Below, in pieces: positions 20,374 through 29,073 of a DNA stretch of 64,000 bases. The stretch's first letter is position 1. Every line of letters begins with the position of its first letter. The position numbers were made by a program, and so were the translations under genes. Under the pieces are notes generated by a model that was not told where the DNA came from, searched no databases, and worked only from the letters and a program-made list of their open reading frames with translations. This stretch comes from Verrucomicrobiota bacterium JB024 (GTDB lineage: Bacteria > Verrucomicrobiota > Verrucomicrobiia > Opitutales > Cerasicoccaceae): positions 62,001 through 126,000 of the forward strand of contig JAUTCS010000159.1 in the NCBI GenBank assembly GCA_030673825.1. Reading direction: 5' to 3'.

Positions 20374-20434
20374 GGCCTTTCTCCCGGAAAGGCCATCCCG
20401 GTGCGCAGCACCGAGGGTCCAGGGCAAGCCCTGG
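20374..20434. repeat. Three tandem hairpins between convergent genes
   Basis: Three perfect stems lie in 61 nt: GGCCTTT/AAAGGCC (20374-20394), GGTGC/GCACC (20400-20412) and CCAGGGC/GCCCTGG (20419-20434). The last ends at the base before the stop codon of the convergent DUF1015 gene. A REP-like element or a bidirectional terminator are both possible. Confidence 0.6.
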
Positions 20435-21646
20435 TCAGAAGGTGTGGATGAAGAGGCCGGAGCGCAGCTTCGGCTCGAACCAGGTGCTCTTCGGGGGCAT
20501 AATGGCGTCGGCATCGGCGATGTCGATGAGCTGGTCCACCGTGACCGGATAGACCGAGAAGGCAACGCCGCCGCCGTTGTCCACAAGCTTGATCAGTTCC
20601 TTGGTGCCGCGGATGCCGCCGATGAAGTCGATCTTCTCGCTGGTGCGCGGGTCGTCGATGTCCAGCAGCGGGGCCAGGATGTGGTCCTGCAGGCGGGAAA
20701 CGTCGAGCCGGGCGATCGGGTCGCTCTCGCCGCCGGGGAATTTCAGGCTGTACCACTTGCCGTCGAGGTACATGGAGACTTCGCCGTAGGCGGCGGGCTC
20801 GGGGCTGGCGCCCTCGGAGACTTCGCAGACCTTGGCGATCTCGGCCACGAGCTGCTCGGGCGTGCGGCCGTTGAGGTCGTGCACGTAGCGGTTGTAGGGC
20901 AGGACGTTGAGCTGCTCGCCGGGGAAGATGACCGCGAGGAACCAGTTGTAGTCCTCCTCGCCGGTGTGGGCCGGATTGGCGGCGCGGCGCTCGGCCCCGA
21001 CGCGGGCGGCGCTGGCGCTGCGGTGGTGCCCGTCGGCCACGTAGCACACGGGGACGGCCTTGAACGCCGCGATCAGGTCGGAGCCGCCGGGCACGCGCCA
21101 GACGGTGTGCTCGACGCCGTCGGGCGCGGTGAACTGCACAAAGGGCTTCTCCGCGGTGAGCTTGGCGACGATGGTGTCGATGGCCTTCTCCTCCTTATAG
21201 GTGAGAAAGACCGGGCCGGGGTGGGCCGAAAGGGTGCGGTTGAGCGTGGTACGGTCGTCCTCCTTGGCCTTGCGGGTCTTTTCGTGCTTCTTGATCAGGT
21301 TGTTCTCGTAGTCCTCGATGTGGAAGACCCCGACGACGCCGGTCTGGACGTGGCTGCCCATCTTTTGGCGGTAAAGGTACAGGCACGGCTCGGACTCGCG
21401 CACGAGCCCGCCCTCGGCCTCCAGGCGGGTGAGAGCGGCCTTGGCCTGCGCGTACACCTCGGGCGCGTAGGGATCGGTGCCGTCGGGCAGGTCGATCTCG
21501 GCCCGCACCACGTGCAGGAAGCTCAGCGGGTTGCCCGCGGCCAGCTCGCGCGCCTCGGCGGTGTTAACCACGTCGTAAGGCAAGGAGGCGATTTTCGGGG
21601 CCGACTCGGGAGCGGGCCGCAGTCCTTGGAAAGCACGAATACGCAT
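20435..21646 (-). CDS. DUF1015 family protein
   Basis: A 403-residue soluble protein of the DUF1015 family, full length for that family. Characteristic segments are M-R-I-R-A-F-Q-G-L-R-P at the start, Y-D-V-V-N-T-A-E-A-R near residue 30, and A-D-G-H-H-R-S-A-S-A-A near residue 210, where the His-His pair may bind a ligand. The ATG at 21646 is used; the 21 residues of open frame upstream do not fit the family. DUF1015 genes often sit near serine-biosynthesis genes in other bacteria. The biochemical function is not established. Confidence 0.85.
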   Translation of the reverse strand: MRIRAFQGLRPAPESAPKIASLPYDVVNTAEARELAAGNPLSFLHVVRAEIDLPDGTDPYAPEVYAQAKAALTRLEAEGGLVRESEPCLYLYRQKMGSHVQTGVVGVFHIEDYENNLIKKHEKTRKAKEDDRTTLNRTLSAHPGPVFLTYKEEKAIDTIVAKLTAEKPFVQFTAPDGVEHTVWRVPGGSDLIAAFKAVPVCYVADGHHRSASAARVGAERRAANPAHTGEEDYNWFLAVIFPGEQLNVLPYNRYVHDLNGRTPEQLVAEIAKVCEVSEGASPEPAAYGEVSMYLDGKWYSLKFPGGESDPIARLDVSRLQDHILAPLLDIDDPRTSEKIDFIGGIRGTKELIKLVDNGGGVAFSVYPVTVDQLIDIADADAIMPPKSTWFEPKLRSGLFIHTF

Positions 21647-21837
21647 AGGCCGTCCAAGCAAGCCGCCCGCGCCCCCCAAGGCAAGGGAAATTCCCGCCCA
21701 TGGCCGCAAAACCGGCCCGCTGGCATCGCGACGCGGCAGCAGAGGTGCCCAGTCGGGGGTGGTCGGGTGTCCCGTATGAGCAGGTGGCGAAAACTGACCT
21801 TTACAGGCGCGGGGATTTCGCTTTCACTGCGGCCCTT

Positions 21838-22146
21838 ATGGCAGGAGTTGGCAAACTACTCAAGCAAGCGAAGAAAATGCAGCAGAAGGTCGAGGCGATC
21901 CAGGAGGAGCTCACCGCGGCCGTGCTCGACATCACCGCCGGTGGCGGTGCCGTCGCCCTCAAGGTCAATGGCCAGGGCGAGTTTCTCGCCCTCAAGCTCG
22001 ACCCCGAGTTTCTCAAGGAAGACGCCGAGATGGTGCAGGACACCATCCTAGAAGCCGTCAAGGAAGCCGCCGCTAAGGCCAAGGCCCTCAACGAGGAAAA
22101 GATGGCCGAAGCCACCGCCGGTTTCCAGATGCCCGGCTTCATGTAA
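21838..22146 (+). CDS. YbaB/EbfC nucleoid-associated protein
   Basis: A 102-residue YbaB/EbfC-family DNA-binding protein. The typical start M-A-G-V-G-K-L-L-K-Q-A-K-K-M-Q-Q-K, the G-G-G-A-V-A-L-K-V-N-G core and the acidic mid-segment before the last helix are present. It acts as a dimer that binds and compacts DNA. It lies immediately upstream of recR, the widely conserved ybaB-recR order, although here 294 nt of hairpin-rich DNA separates the two. Confidence 0.92.
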   Translation: MAGVGKLLKQAKKMQQKVEAIQEELTAAVLDITAGGGAVALKVNGQGEFLALKLDPEFLKEDAEMVQDTILEAVKEAAAKAKALNEEKMAEATAGFQMPGFM

Positions 22147-22151
22147 GCGGG

Positions 22152-22215
22152 GAGCCCCCGCTGGCAATGAGGGGCTGCGCCCCTACGCGGCCAGACAGGC
22201 CGCTACCCCGAGAGA
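22152..22215. repeat. GC-rich hairpins downstream of ybaB
   Basis: Short inverted repeats follow the ybaB stop: CGGGG/CCCCG, AGGGGC-TGC-GCCCCT and CGGCC-agaca-GGCCG. They form a hairpin-dense stretch just before the larger structured repeat at 22293. Termination of ybaB is possible, but there is no T-run. Confidence 0.45.
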
Positions 22216-22292
22216 ACGGCCAGACGCGTTTTCCCTCTTGTCTCCGGCGCGATCCCTTCAAAAATGGTTCGACTCAGTTTTGATGCCTTCGC

Positions 22293-22406
22293 TCTGCGAT
22301 TAGGGAAAATGAGCGTCGCTCATTTTCCCTAATCGCAGACACGATGCGCCAGCATCGAAAGTGCAGGCTTTGCCTGCCGCGGGGTGTGGGGGTGCGAAGC
22401 CCCCAC
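22293..22406. repeat. Four-hairpin structured repeat, copy 1 (upstream of recR)
   Basis: H1 is a perfect 23-bp palindrome (arms 22293-22315 and 22317-22339, 1-nt centre). H2 is CGATGC-gcca-GCATCG (22342-22357) within a conserved block 22338-22366. H3 is GCAGGC-ttt-GCCTGC (22363-22377). H4 is GTGGGGG-tgcgaag-CCCCCAC (22386-22406). An opposed copy lies at 23063-23171 with the same four stems in the same order but different stem sequences, apart from the H2 block. Confidence 0.7.
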
Positions 22407-22440
22407 CATCAACCTCATCCCAACCAACCCACCTACACGT

Positions 22441-23037
22441 ATGTCGGAATCACTGGAAAAGGTCGAAAAGCTGCTCAAGCAGTTGCCGGGGCTGGGTTAT
22501 CGTTCGGCGGAGCGCATTGCGTTGCACCTGCTGGTGGAAAAGCCCGAGCGGCTGGAGCCGCTGGTGGAGGCGCTGCGGCAGGCTGCCGAGAACCTGCGCC
22601 GCTGCCCCATCACCGGGAACCTGACCGAGTCCGACACCTGCGCCATTTACGCCGACCCGGCCCGCCACCGCGAAGTCACTTGCGTGGTCGAGACCGTGCC
22701 CGACCTACTCGCCATCGAGCGCTCGGGCGTGTTCCGTGGGGTGTACCATGTGCTCCACGGCAAGCTCTCGCCCCTGCACGGCGTCGGCCCGTCCGACCTG
22801 AACTTCGCCAGCCTGCGCCGCCGCATCGACGAGGGCGAGGTGCACGAACTCATCCTCGCCCTGTCCAACGACATCGAGGGCGAGGCCACCTGCCACTACA
22901 TCCAGGACGAGCTCCTCGCCGGGCGCGAAGACATCCGCCTCTCCCGTATCGGCTTCGGCCTGCCCAGCGGCGGTGGCATCACCTACGCGGACTCCGCCAC
23001 CCTCAAAAGCGCCCTCGACGGCCGCCGGGATTTCTAG
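22441..23037 (+). CDS. recR: Recombination mediator RecR, degenerate zinc finger
   Basis: A 198-residue RecR, which works with RecO/RecF to load RecA on gapped DNA. It has the N-terminal helix-hairpin-helix (L-P-G-L-G-Y-R-S-A-E-R-I-A), the Toprim region (V-V-E-T-V-P-D-L-L-A-I-E) and the C-terminal G-L-P-S-G-G-G-I-T-Y-A-D. The four-Cys zinc finger is half lost: C55 and C67 remain, while the expected second and fourth Cys are T58 and Y70. Length and all other motifs are normal, so the gene appears functional. The ATG at 22441 gives the family start. Confidence 0.93.
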   Translation: MSESLEKVEKLLKQLPGLGYRSAERIALHLLVEKPERLEPLVEALRQAAENLRRCPITGNLTESDTCAIYADPARHREVTCVVETVPDLLAIERSGVFRGVYHVLHGKLSPLHGVGPSDLNFASLRRRIDEGEVHELILALSNDIEGEATCHYIQDELLAGREDIRLSRIGFGLPSGGGITYADSATLKSALDGRRDF

Positions 23038-23062
23038 GGGGAAGGGGAGGGAGATTCTTTTT

Positions 23063-23171
23063 TCTGGGCTTGTGCAGCCCAGACCCGCAGCAGCCGCAGG
23101 CTGCACTTTCGATGCTGCGCATCGTGTCAGCGATTATTGAAAATGAGCGGCACTCAATTTCAATAATAGCT
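23063..23171. repeat. Four-hairpin structured repeat, copy 2 (downstream of recR, inverted)
   Basis: Opposed copy of the repeat at 22293-22406. In plus-strand order: H4 TCTGGGCT-tgtgc-AGCCCAGA (23063-23083), H3 GCAGCC-gca-GGCTGC (23090-23104), the conserved block 23101-23128 (one base shorter than in copy 1, otherwise identical), and H1 with 19-nt arms 23129-23147 and 23153-23171 (two mismatches). Stem sequences differ from copy 1 while pairing is kept. Confidence 0.7.
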
Positions 23172-23271
23172 GAGGCCCAAAATCAAAAATGGGTCGCCAC
23201 CATTAGGGGAGAGGGGGACGGGTATTTGCGGTTGAAGGATGCGGGCGGATTGTGATACCACCTATCCAGCG

Positions 23272-23841
23272 ATGAAACCCCTGCTCGCGCTCAGCCTCCT
23301 GCTCAATCTCTGCCTGCTCACCGCCCTCGGCTACCTGCTGGCCCGCGGCCCGGAAGTCGTCACCGAGATGAAAGAGGTCGTTGTCACGAAGACTCTAAAC
23401 CCGAATATCGAACTGGAGACGCGCGTCATTGCGCTGGAGGCGGAGTTGGCGCAGGCAAAGGAGCTTTATGCGGGCGGGGTTGAAAAGCTTGCCGAGGCTC
23501 AGGAGGAGATTGTCGCGTGGGAGCGAGGACGGGTGCCCGAGATGCTATTGCTCGATGGGCCGCGTGCCTATGGGCAGGCGTTGGGGTGTTTTCAGCGGGG
23601 TGTGTTGGAATTATCCCGGCAGTATCCGACTCGCCCGCCGGAAGGCAGTCCGCAGCATGCGGACTACGAGGCCCAAAGCGATGCGTTGAATCCATACATT
23701 GGGCCGTACTGGGAACAGTTCCGCATACTCGAAAGGTCGCCGGAGTCCGACCCCGATCGGCAAGCATTCATGGCCGCCAGTGTGGGTGCCACGTTGGGAC
23801 TCGACGATGTCAGGCAGGAGCAACTAGAGAATTTTAAATAA
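23272..23841 (+). pseudogene. 5' part of a signal-anchored hypothetical protein, split by an IS630 element
   Basis: The frame encodes an N-terminal signal anchor (M-K-P-L-L-A-L-S-L-L-L-N-L-C-L-L) and a charged, coiled-coil-like segment (about residues 45-90). At 23826 it enters the insertion sequence; the last three residues and the TAA are supplied by the element's inverted repeat. Removing the 999-bp element and one TA copy joins it in frame to 24828-25058, giving an intact 261-residue ancestor. The truncated 189-residue product may still be made. No family is recognised. Confidence 0.8.
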
Positions 23842-23880
23842 AGTTGTAGCCATTTTTGATCGAGTGGTCATCGTGTTTTT

Positions 23881-24255
23881 ATGGGCACGTTATCGATGGA
23901 TTTGAGGGAGCGTATCTTGGCTGCGTATGATGCAGGTGAAGGCACGCGTGAGGATATCGCGTTACGTTTTCGCGTATCACTTGGGATGGTCAAGAAGCTG
24001 TTACAGCTTCGCCGCAGCGGCAAGGGGATCGAAGCTGGTTATGCTCGCTGTGGTCGCAAAGCCATGATCCAGGCGGTGCATCGTCAGCGTCTTCGCGAGC
24101 TGTTGTCTGAGAGTCCTGACCTTACGCTGGAGCAGTTGCGTACGCAGTTGGGGCTGACCGTGACGGTGCAGGCGATCCACTACGCGCTGGCTGACATGGA
24201 TCTGACATATAAAAAAAGACGCTCCGCGCCAGCGAGCAGGACCGCCCGGACATAG
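23881..24255 (+). CDS. IS630 transposase, first frame (DNA-binding part)
   Basis: A 124-residue product holding the helix-turn-helix DNA-binding domains (M-D-L-R-E-R-I-L-A-A-Y-D-A-G-E-G-T, then a second winged-helix region). It stops shortly after an A7 tract at 24211-24217. A -1 slip there fuses it to the catalytic frame and would yield a 312-residue transposase. Without the slip it gives only the DNA-binding part, which could act as a repressor of transposition. Confidence 0.88.
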   Translation: MGTLSMDLRERILAAYDAGEGTREDIALRFRVSLGMVKKLLQLRRSGKGIEAGYARCGRKAMIQAVHRQRLRELLSESPDLTLEQLRTQLGLTVTVQAIHYALADMDLTYKKRRSAPASRTART

Positions 24256-24818
24256 CTCGCCAACGCATCCGATGGAAGCGCCTGCAACCCGGTTGGGACC
24301 CTGCGCGACTGGTCTTCATCGATGAGTCAGCGGCCAAGACCAACATGACCCGTCTGCGCGGGCGCAGCCCCAAAGGACAACGCCTGCATGCGAACGCTCC
24401 CAGCGGGCACTGGCACACCACCACCATGATCGGGGCGGTGCGCCTGGACGGGCAAACCGTTTGCATGGCCCTGGAAGGGGCCACCGACACGCTCACCTTC
24501 CGCGCCTTCGTCGAGCATGTACTGGTGCCTACGTTGCGAGCCGAAGACATCGTCATCATGGACAACCTCACGCCTCACAAAAGCGAACCCACCCTCGAAC
24601 TCATCCGAGCAAAAGGAGCAAATGTGCTCTTTTTGCCTCCGTACTCCCCCGACCTCAACCCCATCGAAAAAATGTGGAGCAAAATTAAAAACTCACTCCG
24701 AGCTACCGCCGCTCGAAACAAACAAGACCTCATCCACGCAATTGCTCACGCTCTGGAAAAAGTCTCAACAAAAGACACTATCGGTTGGTTTGCCTCTTGT
24801 GGCTATAGCTTTATTTAA
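24216..24818 (+). CDS. IS630 transposase, catalytic frame (via -1 frameshift)
   Basis: Read in the -1 frame from the A7 tract, the sequence continues K-T-L-R-A-S-E-Q-D-R-P-D, the usual linker of IS630 transposases. The catalytic acids follow: F-I-D-E-S, then I-V-I-M-D-N and N-P-I-E-K-M-W. This is the complete D-D-E triad. An internal ATG at 24345 exists, but starting there would lose the first Asp, so the fusion is the active form. The stop at 24816-24818 lies inside the right inverted repeat. Confidence 0.88.
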   Translation, partial: KTLRASEQDRPDIARQRIRWKRLQPGWDPARLVFIDESAAKTNMTRLRGRSPKGQRLHANAPSGHWHTTTMIGAVRLDGQTVCMALEGATDTLTFRAFVEHVLVPTLRAEDIVIMDNLTPHKSEPTLELIRAKGANVLFLPPYSPDLNPIEKMWSKIKNSLRATAARNKQDLIHAIAHALEKVSTKDTIGWFASCGYSFI

Positions 24819-24827
24819 AATGCTCTA

Positions 24828-25058
24828 GAGGTCGTGTTTGCCTCGGCCTATGCCCTATTAAAGGAAGAAGGGCTCCTGTCCGAGAAAAGGTACTATTTTT
24901 CTACGTCTGATCGTGCCAAGAGCGAGCGTCGCAAGGCGATTCAACAACAGGCGTACGAGCAAACGCTGGAGCTGCTGACGCCCGAGGAGCAGGCGTTTTT
25001 CGACCGGTCATTTGGCGACGACTTTCTGTTTACCTCCAAGATATTGTTTGTGGATTAA
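24828..25058 (+). pseudogene. 3' part of the IS-split hypothetical gene
   Basis: The frame E-V-V-F-A-S-A-Y-A-L-L-K-E-E-G-L...F-L-F-T-S-K-I-L-F-V-D-stop starts directly after the right TA of the insertion sequence and continues the frame of 23272-23826. It has no start of its own beyond a GTG at 24834 and no ribosome-binding site. It contains a basic region and a helical C-terminus; no domain is recognised. Confidence 0.82.
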
Positions 25059-25162
25059 AGCCGTGTCTGAACAGGAGCTTTTCTGCTCCGATGGGGTCCG
25101 GCTGGACCCGCATTTGCCCCATCGCGGTGCGAAGCCCCGAGAGTATCGGGCATATACCCTGC

Positions 25163-25195
25163 AAATAAAAAGCCCGGTCGATTGGACCGGGCTTG
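25163..25195 (-). terminator. Rho-independent terminator of mdh
   Basis: On the minus strand, AAGCCCGGTCC-aatc-GACCGGGCTT is followed by TTTATTT. It lies 60 nt past the mdh stop. Upstream (25073-25150) are further short hairpins such as GGAGC/GCTCC and GGGTCC/GGACCC. Confidence 0.88.
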
Positions 25196-25253
25196 AAAGG
25201 GTTGCGGCGCAGGGCCGCAGAAGGTGTTTTGATCGGATGCCGTGGGCGCTCGC

Positions 25254-26240
25254 TTAGGCCAGAGCGGCCATGGCGGTTTCCTTCTCGGAGGTGAGCTCGT
25301 CGATGGAGACCTGGATCTTCGCCTTGGCGAAGTCATTGAGCTGGAGGCCCTTGACGACTTCCCACTTCGTGCCGTCGGACTTGATCGGCAGCGAGGTGAT
25401 GATGTCCTTGGGGGCGCCGTATTCGCCGCTGGAGCAGACGCACACGCTGTGGTAGTCGCCGGGGGCGGTCGGGGTGGTCAGGCTGACCACGGTGTCAACG
25501 ACGGCGTTGGCGGCCGAAGCGGCGGAGGAGGCTCCACGGGCTTCGATGATGGCCGCGCCACGCTTGCCGACGACGGGGAGGAAGGTTTCTTCCAGCCAGG
25601 CCTTGTCGGTGATGACTTCGGTCACGGGCTTGCCGTTGATCTTCGCGTTGGTGAAGTCGGCGAACATGGTCGGGGAGTGGTTGCCCCACACGCACAGGTT
25701 GGAGACGGCGCTGACGGGCACGCCGGCCTTCTGGGCGAGCTGGCTCTTGGCGCGGTTTTCGTCCAGGCGGGTCATGGCGAAGAAGCGGTCGTTGGGGACG
25801 TCCGGGGCGTTCTGCATGGCGATCAGGCAGTTCGTGTTGCAGGGGTTGCCCACGACGAGCACGCGCACATCCTTGGCGGCGTTGTCGTTGATGGCTTTGC
25901 CCTGGCCGACGAAGATCTTGCCGTTGATGCCGAGCAGTTCGGCGCGTTCCATGCCCTTCTTGCGCGGCACGCTGCCCACGAGCAGGGCCCAGTTGACGTC
26001 CTTGAAGCCGACGTTGAGGTCGGAGGTCTGGACGACGTCGGTCAGCAGCGGGAAGGCGCAGTCTTCCAGCTCCATGACGACACCCTTGAGGGCGTTCATG
26101 CCGGGTTCAATTTCGATCAGGTTCAGCGCGACCGGCTGGTCGGGCCCGAACATCTGGCCGGAGGCGATACGGAAGAGGAGGGCGTAGCCGATTTGGCCGG
26201 CGGCCCCGGTGACAGCGACACGGATGGGTGCTTTGCTCAT
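25254..26240 (-). CDS. mdh: Malate dehydrogenase
   Basis: A 328-residue NAD-dependent malate dehydrogenase of the cytosolic/group-2 type, interconverting malate and oxaloacetate in the TCA cycle. The Rossmann start [13 protein letters not shown] and L-D-E-N-R-A are present, and the catalytic His lies in V-W-G-N-H-S. Substrate Arg residues sit in V-P-R-K-K-G-M-E-R. The ATG at 26240 is used; a further 17 upstream codons are open but lack family similarity. A strong terminator follows. Confidence 0.95.
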   Translation of the reverse strand: MSKAPIRVAVTGAAGQIGYALLFRIASGQMFGPDQPVALNLIEIEPGMNALKGVVMELEDCAFPLLTDVVQTSDLNVGFKDVNWALLVGSVPRKKGMERAELLGINGKIFVGQGKAINDNAAKDVRVLVVGNPCNTNCLIAMQNAPDVPNDRFFAMTRLDENRAKSQLAQKAGVPVSAVSNLCVWGNHSPTMFADFTNAKINGKPVTEVITDKAWLEETFLPVVGKRGAAIIEARGASSAASAANAVVDTVVSLTTPTAPGDYHSVCVCSSGEYGAPKDIITSLPIKSDGTKWEVVKGLQLNDFAKAKIQVSIDELTSEKETAMAALA

Positions 26241-26328
26241 GGTTTTGCTTCGATACGGGTTACCTTTGTAAATGACATTAGTTGCGCTCATTGCTCAAAC
26301 GGGGTACGATAATGGTTACTGATTTGAA

Positions 26329-27393
<1,065 letters not shown>

Positions 27394-27500
27394 GGATCTA
27401 ATGAAAAAGATGATATCACGTTTGACGAAGCGCCTCTTTTCAAGGCTATTCTTGGCTCGTGCCGGTTAAATCCGGTTGCGCCAAGCCCTTAAAATTTCTC

Positions 27501-28394
27501 ATGCCCGACGCTCTCACCGTCCAAACCCGCCCCGCCGCCGTGCTCCGAGTGAGCGGCGAAGACGCGCCCACCTACCTCCAAAGCCAGTGTTCAAGCGACC
27601 TGCGCGGCCTCGCGCCCGGCCAGGTTCGCTACGGCCTGTGGCTCGACCGCAAGGGTAAAGTCCACGCCGATAGCCTGATTTTCTGCTTGGAGCCGGAGGT
27701 TTTTATTCTGCTGAGCCCGTATTGCCCTGCCCAGACGCTGGCCGCCAAGCTGGAGGACAACATCATCGCCGATGAGGTCGAGATCGAGGACCTGACGGCG
27801 GACGCCCTCACCGTGGTCGAGATCGGTCTGCCCGCGACAGATGTGCCCGACGCCGGGACTTTTTCCGCAAAACAGGCGGGCGAGGGGAGTGTTCCCGCCG
27901 ACGGGCTGAGCTTTGCCGGGCGGCGTTCTATGCGTCCTTGCCGCGAAACTCTCTGGTTGCACGGCCTGCCAGACGGCGAAAATGCGCCGCCCTCCGAAGA
28001 CGATGTGCTGGCCCGCGAGCGGATCTTGGCGGGCATCCCGGCGGTTCCGCAGGATATTGGCCCCGGGGACTTGCCGCAGGAGGGCGGGCTTGAGAAGGAC
28101 GCCGTTTCTTTTAATAAAGGTTGCTACCTTGGGCAGGAAGTCATGGCTCGTCTCCACGCGATGGGCCGCACCCAGCGGGCGTTGCATCGGGTGACGCTGG
28201 ATAAGCTCCCCGCCTCGCTCCCCGCGGAAGTCCTTGATGCCGAAGGCAAAGCGGTAGGCGAATTGCGTTCTGTCGCGGCTTGCGCGGACGGAGTCATCGG
28301 CCTGGCCATGCTGAAAAAGCGGGCGCTGGGCGAGGGGAGCACCTTTACGTTAACGGGCGGCGAACTGGTCGAAATCGGGGAGGCCCTGGTCTGA
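27501..28394 (+). CDS. ygfZ: YgfZ/GcvT-domain folate-binding protein
   Basis: A 297-residue YgfZ-family protein, a tetrahydrofolate-dependent helper in Fe-S cluster maintenance. The family signature K-G-C-Y-L-G-Q-E with its conserved Cys is at about residue 210. The N-terminal GcvT-like domain has the Q-S-Q-C-S-S-D-L start. The ATG at 27501 is used; 14 upstream codons are open but unlike the family. Its stop overlaps the start of the next small gene by one base (TGATG), so the two are co-translated. Confidence 0.88.
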   Translation: MPDALTVQTRPAAVLRVSGEDAPTYLQSQCSSDLRGLAPGQVRYGLWLDRKGKVHADSLIFCLEPEVFILLSPYCPAQTLAAKLEDNIIADEVEIEDLTADALTVVEIGLPATDVPDAGTFSAKQAGEGSVPADGLSFAGRRSMRPCRETLWLHGLPDGENAPPSEDDVLARERILAGIPAVPQDIGPGDLPQEGGLEKDAVSFNKGCYLGQEVMARLHAMGRTQRALHRVTLDKLPASLPAEVLDAEGKAVGELRSVAACADGVIGLAMLKKRALGEGSTFTLTGGELVEIGEALV

Positions 28395-28657
28395 TGGAAG
28401 AGCACTTGAAATCGCTCGTCGCCCTGTGTGAGAACATGGGGGCTTCCCCCGAGCAGGCGCTGACGATGGCGCGGCAATTATGGAAGCGATCGGAGCAAAT
28501 CGCCTGCGAACGCAATATCAAGCAGGTTGAAGCCATGGACTACCTCCTGAGGCTGATGGTCAGGGGCAGGCAGGGGGGCGTTTGGACCGATCCCCCGCCA
28601 GAAAAGGCCTCAACTGCCCCCGAACCCGCAAAAAAACAGGGAAAGTCCCAAGATTAA
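28394..28657 (+). CDS. Small hypothetical protein coupled to ygfZ
   Basis: An 87-residue protein starting in the ygfZ stop (TGATG). The first 60 residues look helical (M-E-E-H-L-K-S-L-V-A-L-C-E-N-M-G), followed by a Pro/Lys-rich, probably disordered tail. No family is recognised. The tight coupling suggests a function linked to YgfZ or simply shared expression. Confidence 0.65.
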   Translation: MEEHLKSLVALCENMGASPEQALTMARQLWKRSEQIACERNIKQVEAMDYLLRLMVRGRQGGVWTDPPPEKASTAPEPAKKQGKSQD

Positions 28658-28736
28658 GGTTGACGGTGCGTGGCTCGCATCTACGTAATCACCCTCGTAT
28701 TCTCAAACCGTAAACATCCAATAAAACTATACCAAT

Positions 28737-29012
28737 ATGAATAAAGCAGAGCTTGTTGTCGAAGTGCAAAAGCAACTCGGTAAAGATACCTCCAAGGCTC
28801 AGGCCGAACGCGCTGTTGACGCCTTCATCGACGCCGTCAAGAAGGGCGTGAAAAAGGACAAGGCCGTTCAGCTTATCGGTTTCGGTACCTTCTCCGTCAC
28901 CAAGCGCGCCGCTCGTACGGGCGTGAACCCGAAGACCGGCGAAAAGATCAAGATTGCCGCTTCGAAGACCGTCAAGTTCAAGCCGGGTGCCGGCCTGAAG
29001 GCGATTCTCTAA
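28737..29012 (+). CDS. HU-family DNA-binding protein
   Basis: A 91-residue histone-like HU protein that bends and wraps DNA as a dimer. It has the N-terminal helix M-N-K-A-E-L-V, the core G-F-G-T-F-S-V, and a beta arm with G-V-N-P-K-T-G-E-K-I-K-I. The Pro at the arm tip and the C-terminal F-K-P-G-A-G-L-K are conserved. Codon use is strongly biased, as expected for an abundant protein. It is followed by a strong terminator and is probably monocistronic. Confidence 0.96.
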   Translation: MNKAELVVEVQKQLGKDTSKAQAERAVDAFIDAVKKGVKKDKAVQLIGFGTFSVTKRAARTGVNPKTGEKIKIAASKTVKFKPGAGLKAIL

Positions 29013-29039
29013 TCTCTTCCGCAATTTTAGACTTGAGAA

Positions 29040-29066
29040 AGCCCGCAGTTATTGCGGGCTTTTTCT
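29040..29066 (+). terminator. Rho-independent terminator of the HU gene
   Basis: AGCCCGCA-gttat-TGCGGGCT followed by TTTTCTTT, ending 8 nt before the galactokinase start. Confidence 0.9.
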
Positions 29067-29073
29067 TTGCACC

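Larger units (their letters stand above)
23827..24825 (+). mobile_element. IS630-family insertion sequence, 999 bp
   Basis: The ends are 26-bp inverted repeats with 23 matches: GAGAATTTTAAATAAAG... at 23827 and its complement ending ...CTTTATTTAAAATGCTC at 24825. Both ends are flanked by a TA dinucleotide (23825-23826 and 24826-24827), the target duplication typical of the IS630/Tc1 group. It carries two overlapping frames linked by an A7 tract and has complete ends, so it looks recent and possibly active. Confidence 0.92.

Noticed and set aside
20321-22051. A 576-codon plus-strand open frame
   Set aside because: Antisense to the DUF1015 gene and overlapping ybaB in another frame; no motif or start site.
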